Assembly: GCF_037892195.1 (NCBI RefSeq)
Contig: NZ_JATACI010000002.1
Span: 3,348,001 to 3,412,000 of the forward strand
DNA: 64,000 bases
Origin: Yoonia sp. GPGPB17
GTDB taxonomy: Bacteria; Pseudomonadota; Alphaproteobacteria; Rhodobacterales; Rhodobacteraceae
Direction: 5' to 3'
The position numbers and the translations under genes were made by a program. Under the pieces are notes generated by a model. The model did not search any database. It saw nothing but the letters and a program-made list of their open reading frames with translations, and was not told the origin of the DNA. This document shows positions 17,301-26,331 of the stretch, in pieces (position 1 is the first letter of the stretch; every line of letters starts with the position of its first letter).

Positions 17301-17538
17301 AACCGTGTTGGGGCTGACACCGCTGCTTTATGAAGGGTCCAATCAAGCCGAGTTCTTGAAGCCGACGGTTGTGACGCTGGTCTTTGGTCTGGCTTTCGGC
17401 ATGGTCTTGGTGTTGCTGGTGGTGCCGTCCGTGATGGCGATGCAAGCGGATGTGTACCGACAGGTGCAATCGGCCAAACGTGCGTTGCGCAGGCGCAGGC
17501 TCGCAATGTTTGTGCTTAAGCGGTGCTGGGTGCGCTAG
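14344..17538 (+). CDS. RND family efflux pump, inner-membrane subunit
   Basis: A 1064-residue AcrB-like proton-driven transporter: helix 1 near 26-42, first porter region to about 330, helices 2-6 (about 335-480), second porter region, helices 8-12 from about 880. The proton-relay pair is present in helix 4 (GIVVDDAIVVGE, two Asp). In the helix-10 region the sequence is GIIINDSIVLVTT, without the AcrB lysine, as in many alphaproteobacterial HAE-type pumps. No outer-membrane gene is adjacent. The C-terminus breaks at a stop (17536-17538) after a shift; the last membrane helices continue in another frame to 17741. Substrate not predictable. Confidence 0.9.
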   Translation: MVTGGDRLTSGAGGILSYFTRHRTAANLLLVLMLTAGLFAFPNMRAQFFPDVVVDDLTVSVTWDGAGAEDVDGAIVQVLEPVLLGVEGVTSSTATSREGRASIRIEFDPGYDIDRAAEDVQLAVDGTTSLPEDADEPSVRRGGWRDRVTDVVITGPVGVDQLGRFADEFSTRLFAEGVTQVIVQGVAAPSTIVEVPSLSLIQYDIGLSDISARIAEEAAADPAGDVSANARVRTGVAKRSAEEIGAIVLRSNADGSKLTIDDVATVRVEGTDRNRAYFVGEDPAIKVRVQRTPQGDAIGMQETVEQVAQELTASLPNGVSIELTNGRAELIEGRLNILLDNGLTGLMLVVGLLFLFLNARTAFWVAFGIPVAMLAAIGLMYAVGITINMISLFALIITLGIVVDDAIVVGEHADFRVRQLGEDPTVAAERAAKRMFSPVFSATITTIIAFFGLVIIGGRFGDLISDIPFTVIVVLTASLIECFLILPNHLSHAIAHSAKEHWYDWPSRTVNRGFDWFKETLFRPFMVLVIKARYPVFAMALVLLASQVALFIKGDVSWRFFNAPEQSQVTGNFAMLPGATREDTFEMMREMQRAAEALGAEYEAEHGANPLKFVVAEIGGNSGRAIAGSDTKDADQLGAITIELIDADSRPYTSFAFVSALQDAIVQHPMAETVSFRSWGSGPGGDSLDIQMFGADSETLKAAAEALKTELAQFAEISGLEDTLAYDKEELILELTPQGDALGLSIDGLGRVLRNRLGGIEAASFPDGARSATIRVELPTGELSADFLDRTQIRTPEGVYVPLADVVTVQSRTGFSTVRRENGIQLISVIGDLDDEDAARATEIQQIINEDILPRVEGDFAIETQLSGQSEQEERFLNDARTGLILVLLGIYLTLSWIFSSWTRPVVVMSIIPFALVGTIYGHHVWGIPMSMFTVVGLIGMVGIIINDSIVLVTTVDEYAQDRGLVPAIIDGTVDRLRPVMLTTLTTVLGLTPLLYEGSNQAEFLKPTVVTLVFGLAFGMVLVLLVVPSVMAMQADVYRQVQSAKRALRRRRLAMFVLKRCWVR

Positions 17539-17741
17539 GGGCTTTGGCGCTCTTTGCGCTAACCGTTGGGCCGATCTTGCTGACAGGCGCAGCGTTGCCC
17601 GCAGTTGCAGCCGTATTGCCGATGCTGAATGGCGGCATAGGGGCGGCGTTTGGGCTTTTCGTTACAGGGCTGATGGTGTTCCTGCTGGCGATCTATATCA
17701 TCGTATTGCTGAGCCAGGGTACGCGCCGGGCACGCGGCTAG
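17523..17741 (+). pseudogene. frameshifted C-terminal tail of the RND pump
   Basis: Two membrane helices (LGALGALALFALTVGPIL and GLFVTGLMVFLLAIYIIVLL) encoded directly after the RND pump, in a different frame. Changing AAGCGG at 17519-17524 to AAGGCGG would give an uninterrupted read: VLKAVLGALGALALF. Pumps of this subgroup in related bacteria carry a similar two-helix tail. No separate ribosome site is seen. The end overlaps the convergent DsbD-like gene. Confidence 0.65.
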
Positions 17742-18541
17742 CCTGCGTTGCACCCTTGCAAGTCAATCGCATGGCCATTGTTGCCAAGCACGGTGATGCG
17801 CACGCCAGAACGATCAAACGCAAAGGGCTGCCCGCTGGGATGGACCATCTCGACAGTGGCGCTGAGGGTTTCGCCATCGCGGGTCACGTCCGCTTGCGAA
17901 ACCCAGATGCTTGGGTCGCTAGGTTCAACCACAACAAACTCGGATGCGCCGGATCTGGCGACATCAATCTGAGTGGTCATGCGCAGCCCATCGCTGATGG
18001 GGTTGATGATGCAGATCACATCGCCCACATTCGCCTCTGACCGCGTGAGCGGATCATCAGCCAAGGCGGCGGTGATGGTCGCGTCATGCGTGCCATCTTG
18101 CGGAAGCACCGTGTCGAAAGAATAGGTGACGGGAATACAGATTTCTTCGCAAACGCCGATGGTCAATTGACCGGTGACCGGAATGTCGCCGCTGACCCCA
18201 TTGGCGTCGACGGTCAATGGGAAGATTACGCTGTCGTAATACCCGATAGATTGCAGACCCGCGTCATCAAAGACTTCGGGAACAGGCCAGTGAGGTGTGA
18301 TGCTTGTCACCGCGCTGTCGCTGGAGAAGCTGAACTGCGGCGGGATGCCCGCCTCGCCCGGCGCTCGCCAATAGGTGATCCAGCCGGGTTCCAGCGTGAT
18401 CCTGACGGCAGAAATGTGATCGCCATCGGCCGTCCGCCAGCCTGGCAGGATCTCAAACCGGGCTTTGTCACCGTAGTCTTGTGCGATCGCAAAACTCGGC
18501 AAAGCCATCAGGGCGAGGGGTATCAGCATGTTCTTGCGCAT
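17738..18541 (-). CDS. periplasmic DsbD N-terminal-domain protein
   Basis: A 267-residue exported protein: signal peptide MRKNMLIPLALMALPSFAIA (1-20), then an immunoglobulin-like domain of the DsbD-alpha kind. The CEEIC motif (GVCEEICIPVT, near 129-138) matches the C-x-x-x-C pair that, in DsbD, passes electrons to periplasmic partners. The membrane and thioredoxin parts of DsbD are missing, so it is a stand-alone periplasmic domain, a form common in Alphaproteobacteria. It may hand electrons from a CcdA-type carrier to periplasmic thiol proteins such as the TlpA-like protein at 19706-20266. Its stop overlaps the end of the convergent RND pump tail. Confidence 0.82.
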   Translation of the reverse strand: MRKNMLIPLALMALPSFAIAQDYGDKARFEILPGWRTADGDHISAVRITLEPGWITYWRAPGEAGIPPQFSFSSDSAVTSITPHWPVPEVFDDAGLQSIGYYDSVIFPLTVDANGVSGDIPVTGQLTIGVCEEICIPVTYSFDTVLPQDGTHDATITAALADDPLTRSEANVGDVICIINPISDGLRMTTQIDVARSGASEFVVVEPSDPSIWVSQADVTRDGETLSATVEMVHPSGQPFAFDRSGVRITVLGNNGHAIDLQGCNAG

Positions 18542-18645
18542 GATTTCTTATTTATTCATCAGGCCTGCAATGGGAAGTCACGTTTGCGCTAGGCGCTGCA
18601 ACGATGGCGCTTGCGTCACAGGGCACGGTTTCCCATCTTAAGGAC

Positions 18646-19215
18646 ATGAACATTTCAGATCTGACCCTTGTCGGGAAGCTGCTGATCGCGATGCCCGACA
18701 TGTCCGACCCGCGCTTTGCCAATACTGTTGTCTACATGTGCGCCCATTCGGATGAGGGCGGCATGGGGCTGATAGTGAACAAGCCTCAGCCGGAGGTGAA
18801 GTTTGCCAAGCTGTTGGACCAGATGGACATCCCGGTATCTGTCGGCGCGCGGGATGTGCGGGTGCACTACGGCGGCCCCGTAGACCAACAGCGCGGTTTT
18901 GTCCTGCATTCAAGCGACTATGCGTCAGACAATGGGACGCTGGATGTGGATGAAAACTACCGCATGACGGCCACCTTACAGGTGCTGGAGGATCTGGCGC
19001 GTGGCGAGGGCCCGGATGTGTCGATGATGGCGCTAGGCTATGCGGGCTGGGGGCCCGGACAGCTGGAGTATGAGATTGGCCAGAATGGCTGGCTGACCTG
19101 TGCACCTAATGATGAGATTCTATTTGGGGCCGACAATGCGGCCAAATGGGCGGCCGCACTGAATGTGCTGGGCATTGATCCGCTGCTTTTGTCAGCTAAG
19201 GCGGGGCGTGCGTGA
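18646..19215 (+). CDS. YqgE/AlgH family protein
   Basis: A 189-residue protein with the family-defining N-terminal LVGKLLIAMPDMSDPRF, the GGMGLIVNKP loop, the YGGPVDQQRGFVLHS strand and the late WGPGQLEYEI motif. The fold is known from structures, but the biochemical role of the family is not established; in Pseudomonas AlgH is linked to alginate control. The start at 18646 is favoured because the family begins there, although AAGGA is only one base away; an in-frame ATG at 18604 would add 14 poorly conserved residues. The divergent DsbD-like gene lies 104 bases upstream. Confidence 0.9.
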   Translation: MNISDLTLVGKLLIAMPDMSDPRFANTVVYMCAHSDEGGMGLIVNKPQPEVKFAKLLDQMDIPVSVGARDVRVHYGGPVDQQRGFVLHSSDYASDNGTLDVDENYRMTATLQVLEDLARGEGPDVSMMALGYAGWGPGQLEYEIGQNGWLTCAPNDEILFGADNAAKWAAALNVLGIDPLLLSAKAGRA

Positions 19216-19285
19216 GTCCGCCTTGGTGCAGTTTTTGGCAGGTTAGATGAGCAAAGACAGATACAGATGAGGATCGGGACAGCGC

Positions 19286-19307
19286 CGCAGCGTACTGCGC
19301 ATTTTTT
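19286..19307 (+). terminator. weak hairpin with T6
   Basis: CGCAG (19286-19290) pairs with CTGCG (19295-19299) over a CGTA loop, followed by CATTTTTT. The stem is only 5 bp. Position after the AlgH-family gene fits a terminator, but strength is doubtful. Confidence 0.35.
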
Positions 19308-19340
19308 AACCCTTTGAATAACATATAGCGAGGAACAGTC

Positions 19341-19607
19341 ATGACACCAAAGATAGGTGATAGAGTTACAATGCGTGCAAAGTTGCCGACTGACAAAGAA
19401 ATAGTAAACCTTGGCGATGCAGTTTATGAAAGAGTTGGTGCGATCATCAAAATTGAAGATGATCAAGTAACCGTTGAGTATGACCCAGTTACGACCGATG
19501 AATTGGACAGTGGCGCGAGTCATAAGTGTCATAAATCTGAACTGACTTCTTCGGGTGCGGGTGTCTGGGTCTTAAGTTTGAAACCGAGAATAGAAGAAAC
19601 TTTCTAG
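19341..19607 (+). CDS. small orphan protein, 88 aa, AT-rich
   Basis: Starts MTPKIGDRVTMRAKLPTD and is soluble, acidic and rich in Val, Glu, Asp and Lys. The beginning (PKIGDRVTMRAK) and the repeated short beta strands (VGAIIKIEDDQVTVEYDP) look like a small beta-barrel of SH3 or KOW style, but this is only a pattern guess. AGGA lies about 6 bases before the ATG. Base use is clearly more AT-rich than in the neighbours, with AAA, GAA and TTA-type codons common. The gene and its flanks (about 19216-19720) look like a recent insertion between algH and tlpA. No mobile-element end is visible. Confidence 0.6.
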   Translation: MTPKIGDRVTMRAKLPTDKEIVNLGDAVYERVGAIIKIEDDQVTVEYDPVTTDELDSGASHKCHKSELTSSGAGVWVLSLKPRIEETF

Positions 19608-19705
19608 GATGTTTTTTGCAAACGAAGCTTGGGACATGCAATATACTTTTCGGACGGATATCTCTTTTTCTTTTTCCTCAAAAATTACATTTTCGGTATT
19701 AGGTG

Positions 19706-20266
19706 CTATTCCTCAGACCCAATCAACGTCCGCAAAATCGACATTGCATTTTCGCCGGACCAATCCGCGTCGCCTTGCATGCGCCCGATCTCATTGCCCT
19801 CCGGGTCAATGATGATGGTTACGGGCAACCCCAAAACACCCAGACTGCGCGCCAGGTTCTGCCGTGCATCGGTGTGCAGTGGCAAGTTGTCGACTTCGAT
19901 CTCCGCCAAGAAACGTTGCATGCCGGGCAGCGGGTTGCGCCCGGTGGCGATTGTGACGACTTCCATGTCGTCGCCGCCCATTGCGTCTTGCAACGCTGAC
20001 AGATGCGGCATCTCGTGTCGGCACGGGGCGCACCATGTGGCCCAGAAGTTCAGCACGATGTGTTTGCCTTGGTAATCGGCCAAGGTCATTTCTTGCCCGT
20101 CTTCGCCCATGAAGGTCACGCCCGAGCTTTCCATCGGGGCGCTATGGAAGATCAGTTTGCGCATATCGCCTTCGCGCATGGCCTCTGCCGCAGCGACATC
20201 GGCATGGCCAGTATTTGCAAGACCCATAAGGGCCGTATAAAGCAGGGCTGATATTAACTTTCGCAC
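19706..20266 (-). CDS. tlpA: TlpA-family thioredoxin
   Basis: A 186-residue exported thioredoxin-fold protein. Signal peptide 1-22 ([20 protein letters not shown]), then the redox motif WCAPC (78-82) in [18 protein letters not shown], and the cis-Pro strand [17 protein letters not shown]. TlpA-like proteins reduce periplasmic cysteines, for example in copper delivery or cytochrome c maturation. The start is a GTG at 20264-20266, supported by AAGGAAG on the minus strand 6 bases upstream. Only 14 bases separate it from divergent argH, so each promoter overlaps the other's coding region. Confidence 0.88.
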   Translation of the reverse strand: MRKLISALLYTALMGLANTGHADVAAAEAMREGDMRKLIFHSAPMESSGVTFMGEDGQEMTLADYQGKHIVLNFWATWCAPCRHEMPHLSALQDAMGGDDMEVVTIATGRNPLPGMQRFLAEIEVDNLPLHTDARQNLARSLGVLGLPVTIIIDPEGNEIGRMQGDADWSGENAMSILRTLIGSEE

Positions 20267-20280
20267 GGGCGACTTCCTTT

Positions 20281-21669
20281 ATGACCAAATCCGCAAACAC
20301 AATGTGGGGCGGGCGTTTTGCCGCCGGACCAGACGCGATTATGGAGGCGATCAATGCCTCAATCGGGTATGACCGCCGTCTTGCGCCGCAGGACATCGCA
20401 GGTTCACGCGCCCATGCCGCCATGCTGGCCGCCACAGGCATCATCACAGATACCGATGCAGAGGCGATCCGGGAAGGCCTGCTCACAGTCTTGTCAGAGA
20501 TTGAAACCGGGGCGTTTCCGTTCTCAACCGCGTTGGAAGACATTCACATGAATGTTGAGGCGCGGTTGCGCGATTTGATCGGTGAACCGGCGGGTCGTTT
20601 GCACACGGCCCGGTCCCGCAATGATCAGGTGGCCGTCGATTTCCGACTTTGGGTCCGCGATCAATGTGATCAGGCGGATGATGCGCTAGGCGCGCTTTGC
20701 CAAGCGCTTCTCGCGCAGGCTGAGGTGGGCGCGGATTGGGTGATGCCGGGCTTTACGCATTTGCAGACAGCACAGCCTGTGACATGGGGCCATCATATGT
20801 TGGCTTATGTGGAAATGTTTGGGCGTGATCGTTCCCGTTTTGCGGATGCGCGGGCGCGGATGAATACCTCGCCTTTGGGGGCTGCGGCCCTTGCGGGCAC
20901 GTCTTTTCCGATTGATCGGCAAATGACGGCGGAGGCGTTGGGCTTTGATCGTCCGATGGCGAATTCGCTGGATGCCGTTGCTGATCGTGATTTCGCGTTG
21001 GAGTTTCTGGCATCCGCCAGCATTTGCGCGATGCACCTCAGCCGTTTGGCAGAAGAATTGGTGATCTGGTCCTCGGCCCAGTTCCGCTTTGTGAAGATGT
21101 CGGACAAATGGTCAATGGGTTCGTCAATCATGCCGCAAAAGCGCAACCCCGATGCGGCTGAACTGATCCGTGCCAAGATTGGCCGGATATTCGGGGCGAA
21201 TGTGGCGCTGATGACGGTGATGAAGGGGCTGCCGCTGACCTATTCCAAGGACATGCAGGAAGATAAGGAACAGACCTTTGACGCCGCCGACAATCTGATG
21301 CTGGCGCTAGCCGCAATGACGGGGATGGTGTCGGATATGACCGCGCAACGCGACAACCTGAAAGCCGCAGCCTCCAGCGGGTTTTCAACGGCCACCGACC
21401 TTGCGGATTGGCTGGTGCGCGAACTTGGGCTACCTTTCCGCGAAGCGCATCATGTGACCGGGTCTTTGGTAGCGATGGCAGAAAGCAAGCACTGCGATCT
21501 GGCTGATCTAACGCTGGAAGACATGCAATCGGTTCACGATGGCATCCGTGCGGATGTATTCGATGTGCTGGGGGTAGAAAACTCGGTGGCATCCCGCACC
21601 AGTTTTGGGGGGACGGCGCCGTCACAGGTCCGCGCGCAGATAGCGCATTGGAAAGAGGTTTTGAAATGA
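20281..21669 (+). CDS. argH: argininosuccinate lyase
   Basis: Last step of arginine synthesis: splits argininosuccinate into arginine and fumarate. The 462-residue protein contains the fumarase/aspartase signature [12 protein letters not shown] (about 281-292) with the catalytic serine loop, [15 protein letters not shown] (about 104), and [13 protein letters not shown] (about 160). Length and frame are normal. No Shine-Dalgarno sequence precedes the ATG at 20281 and the divergent tlpA start is 14 bases away, so the start could be leaderless or lie slightly downstream. It is followed in overlap by the small lipoprotein, DUF2834 protein and lysA: one operon. Confidence 0.95.
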   Translation: MTKSANTMWGGRFAAGPDAIMEAINASIGYDRRLAPQDIAGSRAHAAMLAATGIITDTDAEAIREGLLTVLSEIETGAFPFSTALEDIHMNVEARLRDLIGEPAGRLHTARSRNDQVAVDFRLWVRDQCDQADDALGALCQALLAQAEVGADWVMPGFTHLQTAQPVTWGHHMLAYVEMFGRDRSRFADARARMNTSPLGAAALAGTSFPIDRQMTAEALGFDRPMANSLDAVADRDFALEFLASASICAMHLSRLAEELVIWSSAQFRFVKMSDKWSMGSSIMPQKRNPDAAELIRAKIGRIFGANVALMTVMKGLPLTYSKDMQEDKEQTFDAADNLMLALAAMTGMVSDMTAQRDNLKAAASSGFSTATDLADWLVRELGLPFREAHHVTGSLVAMAESKHCDLADLTLEDMQSVHDGIRADVFDVLGVENSVASRTSFGGTAPSQVRAQIAHWKEVLK

Positions 21670-21839
21670 AACGCATTGCTTTAATTTTGATTGTAGCCGC
21701 TTTGGCAGCCTGTGGCGCTGATGGCGCGCCGTTCACGCCAAATGCGAGCGTGGGGCTAAGTGTTGGCAGCAATGGTGTCAGCACTGGTGCCAGTGTTGGG
21801 GCGTCCAACGGCACAGTCTCGGTCGGGGTTGGTCTCTGA
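21666..21839 (+). CDS. small lipoprotein, 57 aa
   Basis: [16 protein letters not shown] is a lipoprotein signal peptide; the lipobox LAAC puts the lipidated cysteine at residue 16. The mature part of about 42 residues is Gly/Ser/Val-rich with short alternating repeats ([20 protein letters not shown]). The start overlaps the argH stop (ATGA), the stop overlaps the next start (TGATG). The same small lipoprotein is typical after argH in this group; function unknown. Membrane destination (inner or outer) follows the residue after Cys, here Gly, so probably outer. Confidence 0.82.
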   Translation: MKRIALILIVAALAACGADGAPFTPNASVGLSVGSNGVSTGASVGASNGTVSVGVGL

Positions 21840-22174
21840 TGCGTATGGTGTTCCTGCTCCTTGCGATCTGGGGCACGATCCATCCGATGTATTACTTCAT
21901 CTCGTGGTTTCAGGCTGAGGGCTGGGACATCATGGCGATGGTCGATGCATGGCATGTGAGTGCGGCAACCAGCGGGTTGGTCTGGGATCTGACGATAGCA
22001 GCGGTCACTCTGACGATCTGGATTTTGGTTGAGGCGATTAAAAATCGGAACTGGTTAAGCCTGATCGCGATCCCGGCCACCTATTGCATTGGCGTCAGCT
22101 GTGGTTTGCCGCTCTACCTCTATCTGCGCAGCCGGGTGATGTATCTGCCAGAAGTCGGCGTCGTACGCGTGTAA
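21839..22174 (+). CDS. DUF2834 family membrane protein
   Basis: A 111-residue protein with three hydrophobic segments (about 1-20, 43-65, 72-97) and the family-like pattern GTIHPMYYFISWF at the front and WILVEAIKNRNW in the middle. DUF2834 proteins are small inner-membrane proteins of unknown function. It is coupled to the lipoprotein by a one-base overlap and lies 66 bases before lysA. The upstream argH operon reads through it. Confidence 0.8.
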   Translation: MRMVFLLLAIWGTIHPMYYFISWFQAEGWDIMAMVDAWHVSAATSGLVWDLTIAAVTLTIWILVEAIKNRNWLSLIAIPATYCIGVSCGLPLYLYLRSRVMYLPEVGVVRV

Positions 22175-22240
22175 ATCAGGGTTGGTCTTTGGCCCCGATC
22201 TGCTATGTCCAAAAGCTGGTTTTGGACAAGGATCGCAAGG

Positions 22241-23509
22241 TTGGATCATTTTCTATATCGTGACGGCGCACTTTATGCCGAGGATGTCCCGGTGGCTGAG
22301 ATTGCGGCGGCCGTCGGCACCCCGTTTTATGTCTATTCAACGGCGACGCTGAAACGTCACTTCACCTTGTTTGACGAGGCGTTGGATTGGGGCGCGCACC
22401 TTGTGTGCTTTGCGATGAAGTCGCTCTCGAACCAAGCGGTGATCAGGCTGTTAGGCAATGCGGGCGCAGGCATGGATGTGGTCTCGGGTGGTGAATATCT
22501 GCGCGCCAAGGCCGCTGGGGTGCCGGGTGAGCGTATTGTGTTTTCGGGTGTTGGCAAGACCGCTGATGAAATGCGGCTCGCCATTGAGGGTGGCATTCGC
22601 CAGTTCAATGTCGAGAGCGAACCAGAGATGATCGTTCTGGATCAGGTGGCACAATCGCTTGGGGCTGTCGTACCAATAACCATTCGCGTGAACCCCGATG
22701 TGGATGCCAAGACGCATGCCAAGATTGCCACAGGTAAGTCTGAGAACAAGTTTGGCATCCCGATCAGCCGTGCGCATGAGGTTTATGCGATGGCGGCCTC
22801 TTTGCCCGGCCTGAAGGTTGTGGGCATTGACGTACATATCGGATCGCAACTGACCGAGTTGGCCCCGTTTGAGTTGGCGTATCAGAAGGTTGCCGAATTG
22901 ACCGAGCAGTTGCGCGCCGAGGGTCATGAGATCACGCGTCTCGATTTGGGCGGCGGTTTGGGGATCCCTTACGCACGCTCAAATGAAGCGCCGCCTTTGC
23001 CGACCGATTATGGTGCGCTGATCCAGCGGACGGTCGGTCATCTGGGCTGTGAGATTGAGATTGAGCCGGGGCGTCTGATTTCTGGCAATGCCGGATTGAT
23101 GGTGTCCAAGGTGATTTACGTGAAATCAGGGGAAGATCGTGAATTTCTGATCCTTGATGGCGCGATGAATGATCTGATCCGCCCGGCGATGTATGAGGCC
23201 TGGCACGATATCGTGCCTGTGGTGGAGCCTGCGCCGGGTGCCGAACCCGCAAAATACGATATTGTGGGGCCTGTCTGTGAAAGTGGCGATACCTTTGCGA
23301 AAGGGCGCGAAATGCCCAAAGTCGTGGCAGATGACCTCGTCGCGTTCCGTTCTGCTGGCGCTTATGGCGCTGTCATGTCGTCAGAATACAATTCGCGTCC
23401 AATGATCCCAGAGGTGCTTGTCGATGGCGATCAATTTGCAGTTATCCGCCCACGCCCTACCTATGAAGAGATGATTGCACGCGATACGATGCCAGCGTGG
23501 TTAGAGTAA
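22241..23509 (+). CDS. lysA: diaminopimelate decarboxylase
   Basis: PLP enzyme that decarboxylates meso-diaminopimelate to L-lysine. With the TTG start at 22241 it has 422 residues: Lys60 in CFAMKSLSN is the Schiff-base lysine, GGGLGIPY forms the phosphate-binding part, and CESGDTFAKGRE (near 348) is the alanine-racemase-like signature. The TTG is supported by AAGGA 8 bases upstream and by the family start MDHFLYRDG. A longer ATG form from 22205 would add MSKSWFWTRIAR without a ribosome site. It belongs to the argH operon and is followed by the TIGR02302 gene. Confidence 0.92.
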   Translation: MDHFLYRDGALYAEDVPVAEIAAAVGTPFYVYSTATLKRHFTLFDEALDWGAHLVCFAMKSLSNQAVIRLLGNAGAGMDVVSGGEYLRAKAAGVPGERIVFSGVGKTADEMRLAIEGGIRQFNVESEPEMIVLDQVAQSLGAVVPITIRVNPDVDAKTHAKIATGKSENKFGIPISRAHEVYAMAASLPGLKVVGIDVHIGSQLTELAPFELAYQKVAELTEQLRAEGHEITRLDLGGGLGIPYARSNEAPPLPTDYGALIQRTVGHLGCEIEIEPGRLISGNAGLMVSKVIYVKSGEDREFLILDGAMNDLIRPAMYEAWHDIVPVVEPAPGAEPAKYDIVGPVCESGDTFAKGREMPKVVADDLVAFRSAGAYGAVMSSEYNSRPMIPEVLVDGDQFAVIRPRPTYEEMIARDTMPAWLE

Positions 23510-23573
23510 CGACATCGCCACTGCGCGCGCCGCAAAGCATAGGAGAGGCCCGCTGAAAAATCGGCAAGACCCG

Positions 23574-26223
23574 ATGCGCCACTTGCGCTTTCCTGTTGCT
23601 GCTACCCGTGTGGGTATGGTGGCTGAACAGATTGTACGCGCCTTCTGGCCATTCTGGACCGTTGTCTTTCTGATCCTTGCCCCGCTGATGATGGGTTGGC
23701 ATGAGTTGATGCCGCTCGAAGTATTTTGGGGCGCTGCCGTGGTTTCGGTCATTGCGTTCCTTGCGACACTTGGTTGGGGTATCCGCCGTTTCCGTCTGCC
23801 AAGTGCTGCCGAGGCCTTGGAACGTGTCGATGCGGCAATGCCCGGTCGTCCAATTGCCGCTATCGCCGACACGCAGGCGATCGGCAGCGGTGATGCCGCA
23901 TCCGAGGCAGTTTGGCGGGCCCATATGGTGCGAATGGCCGAACGCACCAAAGAGGCGCGGCCGGTTGAGCCGGATCTGCGGGTGTCAGACCGCGACCCCT
24001 ACGGTTTGCGATTTATTGCGCTCTTGTTCTTTGTGGCGGCGTTGATGTTTGGGTCGCTGTTTCGTGTCACCTCGGTTGGCGAGATCGTCACGGGTGGCGA
24101 GCAAACACTGGCGACAGGCCCGGTTTGGGAGGGGTGGGTTGAACCGCCTGCCTATACCGGCAAACCGTCTATCTACCTCAATGACATTCCCGCCGGACCT
24201 TTGCGTGTGCCCGAAGGCAGTCAGGTGACCTTGCGCCTTTACGGCGAAGTGGGTGCATTGACCGTCGCCGAGACTGTGTCGGGGCGGGTTGGGGACGTTG
24301 GTTCTGCCTCTGACGCGCAGCAGCAGTTTGAGATTACGCAGACAGGCACGCTCACAATCATGCGGCGACACCGAGACGACATGGAATGTGACCGCCGTTG
24401 AAGATGCCATGCCGGGTGTTGATCTGACAGGGCCAATTGAATCGGATGCATTGGGTGAGTTGTCGCAGCCATTTACGGCCTTTGACGACTATGGCGTAGA
24501 GTTCGGGACCGCAATCATCACACTGGACCTGACAGAAGTCGAGCGGCGGCATGGTCTGACAATTGACCCGGATCCGATTGAACCGCTGGTTCTGGATTTG
24601 CCGATGCCGTTTACCGGGGATCGGACTGAATTTGATGAATTCCTGATTGATAACCTCAGCAAGCATCCTTTGGCGAACTTGCCTGTGACGTTGCAGTTCG
24701 AAGTGATTGATGCCGCCGAGCAGTCAGGCACCACTCCGTCAGAGCCGATGATCTTGCCGGGGCGCAGGTTCTTTCAACCCTTTGCGCGAGCCGTGATTGA
24801 ACAGCGCCGTGACCTGATGTGGTCCAAGGCGAATGCAGGCCGTGTGAACCAGATTTTGCGCGCCGTGTCACATCGCCCGGAGGGGTTATTTTCGAATGAG
24901 ACGACCTATCTGCGCCTGCGCACCATCATCCGGCGTCTTGATACCTTTAAAGGTGTCGGCCTGACCGATGACGTACATGCCGAAATCGTTGAGGCACTTT
25001 GGGAACTGGCTGTGCAGTTGGAAGATGGCCGCTTGGCCGATGCCCGCGAGCGGTTACGCCGCGCACAGGAACGTTTGGCCGAAGCGATGCGCAATGGCGC
25101 TTCGGATGAGGAAATAGCGGAATTGATGCAGGAACTGCGCGAAGCCACAGACGATTACTTGCGTATGCTGGCTGAGGAAGCCGAACCCAACGATGGCACC
25201 GATCAGGCTGACAGTGGCCAGCAGGGCCAGCAGTTAGGTATGGACGAGTTGCAGGCGCTAATGGACCGCATCGAGGAGCTGATGCAGGAAGGCCGTATGG
25301 CCGAAGCACAAGAGCTGATGGAACAGCTCAACCAGATGATGGAGAACCTGCGCGTAACGCAAGGCGAAGGTGGTGACGGCCCGCCTTCACCGGGTGAACA
25401 GTCTATGCAGGATCTGGCTGATACTCTGCGCGAGCAGGAAGATCTGTCCGACGACAGCTTTAGCGACTTGCAGGAACAGTTCAGCCCCCGAGATCAGGGA
25501 CAGCAGCAGCCCGGCCAACCGGGGGAACAGGGCCAGCAGGGTCAACAACCCGGCCAACAGGGCCAACAGGGTCGCGAACCCGGCCAACAGCAAGGCCAGC
25601 AAGGCAATCAGGGCAGTGATCCGGGCCAGGGTGGCCAACAGGGCCGTGGTCAGGGCTTGGGCGAGAACAGCCGGAGCGGTGATCAACGCGGTGACGGTGC
25701 TTAGAGCGGTGAAGGGGATGAGCGCAGCCTAGCCGAGCGCCAGCAAGCTTTGCGCGAAGAGTTGCAGCGCCAGCGTGATGGGTTGCCGAACCTCGGTGGT
25801 GAGTCGGGTGAAATCGCCCGCCGGTCACTCGAACGTGCCGAAGATGCGATGGAAGGGGCGGAAGACGCGCTACGCAATGGTGATCTGGCCGAAGCAATTG
25901 ACAGGCAGGCCGAGGCCATGGACGCGCTGCGCAACGGTATGCGCGAGCTGGGGCAAGCCTTGGCCGAAAATCAGAATGCCGAGCCCGGCCAAGGGTCAGA
26001 GCAAGGCGAAGCCAGCGGGCGACCAACCCCTGGGCAACGCGATCCGCTGGGCCGCGAAATGGGCAATACGGGGCAGTTGGGTACCGACCAGGAGCTTTTG
26101 GGAAGCGGCGATATCAACCGCCGCGCAGAAGAGTTGTTGGACGAAATCCGCAGACGATCTGCCGAACAGCGGCGGCCCGAGGTCGAGCGGGACTATCTGC
26201 GTCGTCTGTTGGACCAGTTTTAG
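23574..26223 (+). pseudogene. TIGR02302/DUF4175 family membrane protein, frame broken twice
   Basis: A large envelope-associated protein of Alphaproteobacteria. Order: two N-terminal membrane helices (about 23640-23790), a third around 24010-24060, a large domain, alpha-helical stretches rich in Glu/Arg, then a Gln/Gly low-complexity region (about 25490-25660, many GQQ and PGQ units) and a helical C terminus. The read breaks near 24355-24375 by an indel (FEITQTGTLTI, then GDTETTWNVTAVEDA in another frame), and stops at TAG 25702-25704 in an otherwise continuous frame (GDGA, stop, SGEGDERSLAERQ). The second break is a single-base substitution, so true inactivation cannot be excluded. Function of the family unknown. 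Confidence 0.8.
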
Positions 26224-26331
26224 TACTTGTCCTGACACCAACGATTTGGAGCGCTGTTTGATCAGCGGGGCTGATGACTGGTCTGAATTGCCCGCGCCTG
26301 TCATGTTACCAGAAAATTGTTGGAGCAAACC

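Noticed and set aside
19609..19812. Open frame after the 88-residue gene
   Set aside because: It runs into the tlpA 3' region, has no ribosome site and its sequence is mostly poly-pyrimidine read (FSFSF).
25387..25686. Hydrophobic minus-strand frame opposite the Gln/Gly-rich region
   Set aside because: The leucine/alanine-rich read is the complement of CAG/GGC codons; no ribosome site or homology.
25702..25704. TAG read as a special amino acid (pyrrolysine-type read-through)
   Set aside because: No methylamine methyltransferase context or pyl genes are visible; a base substitution or error is simpler.
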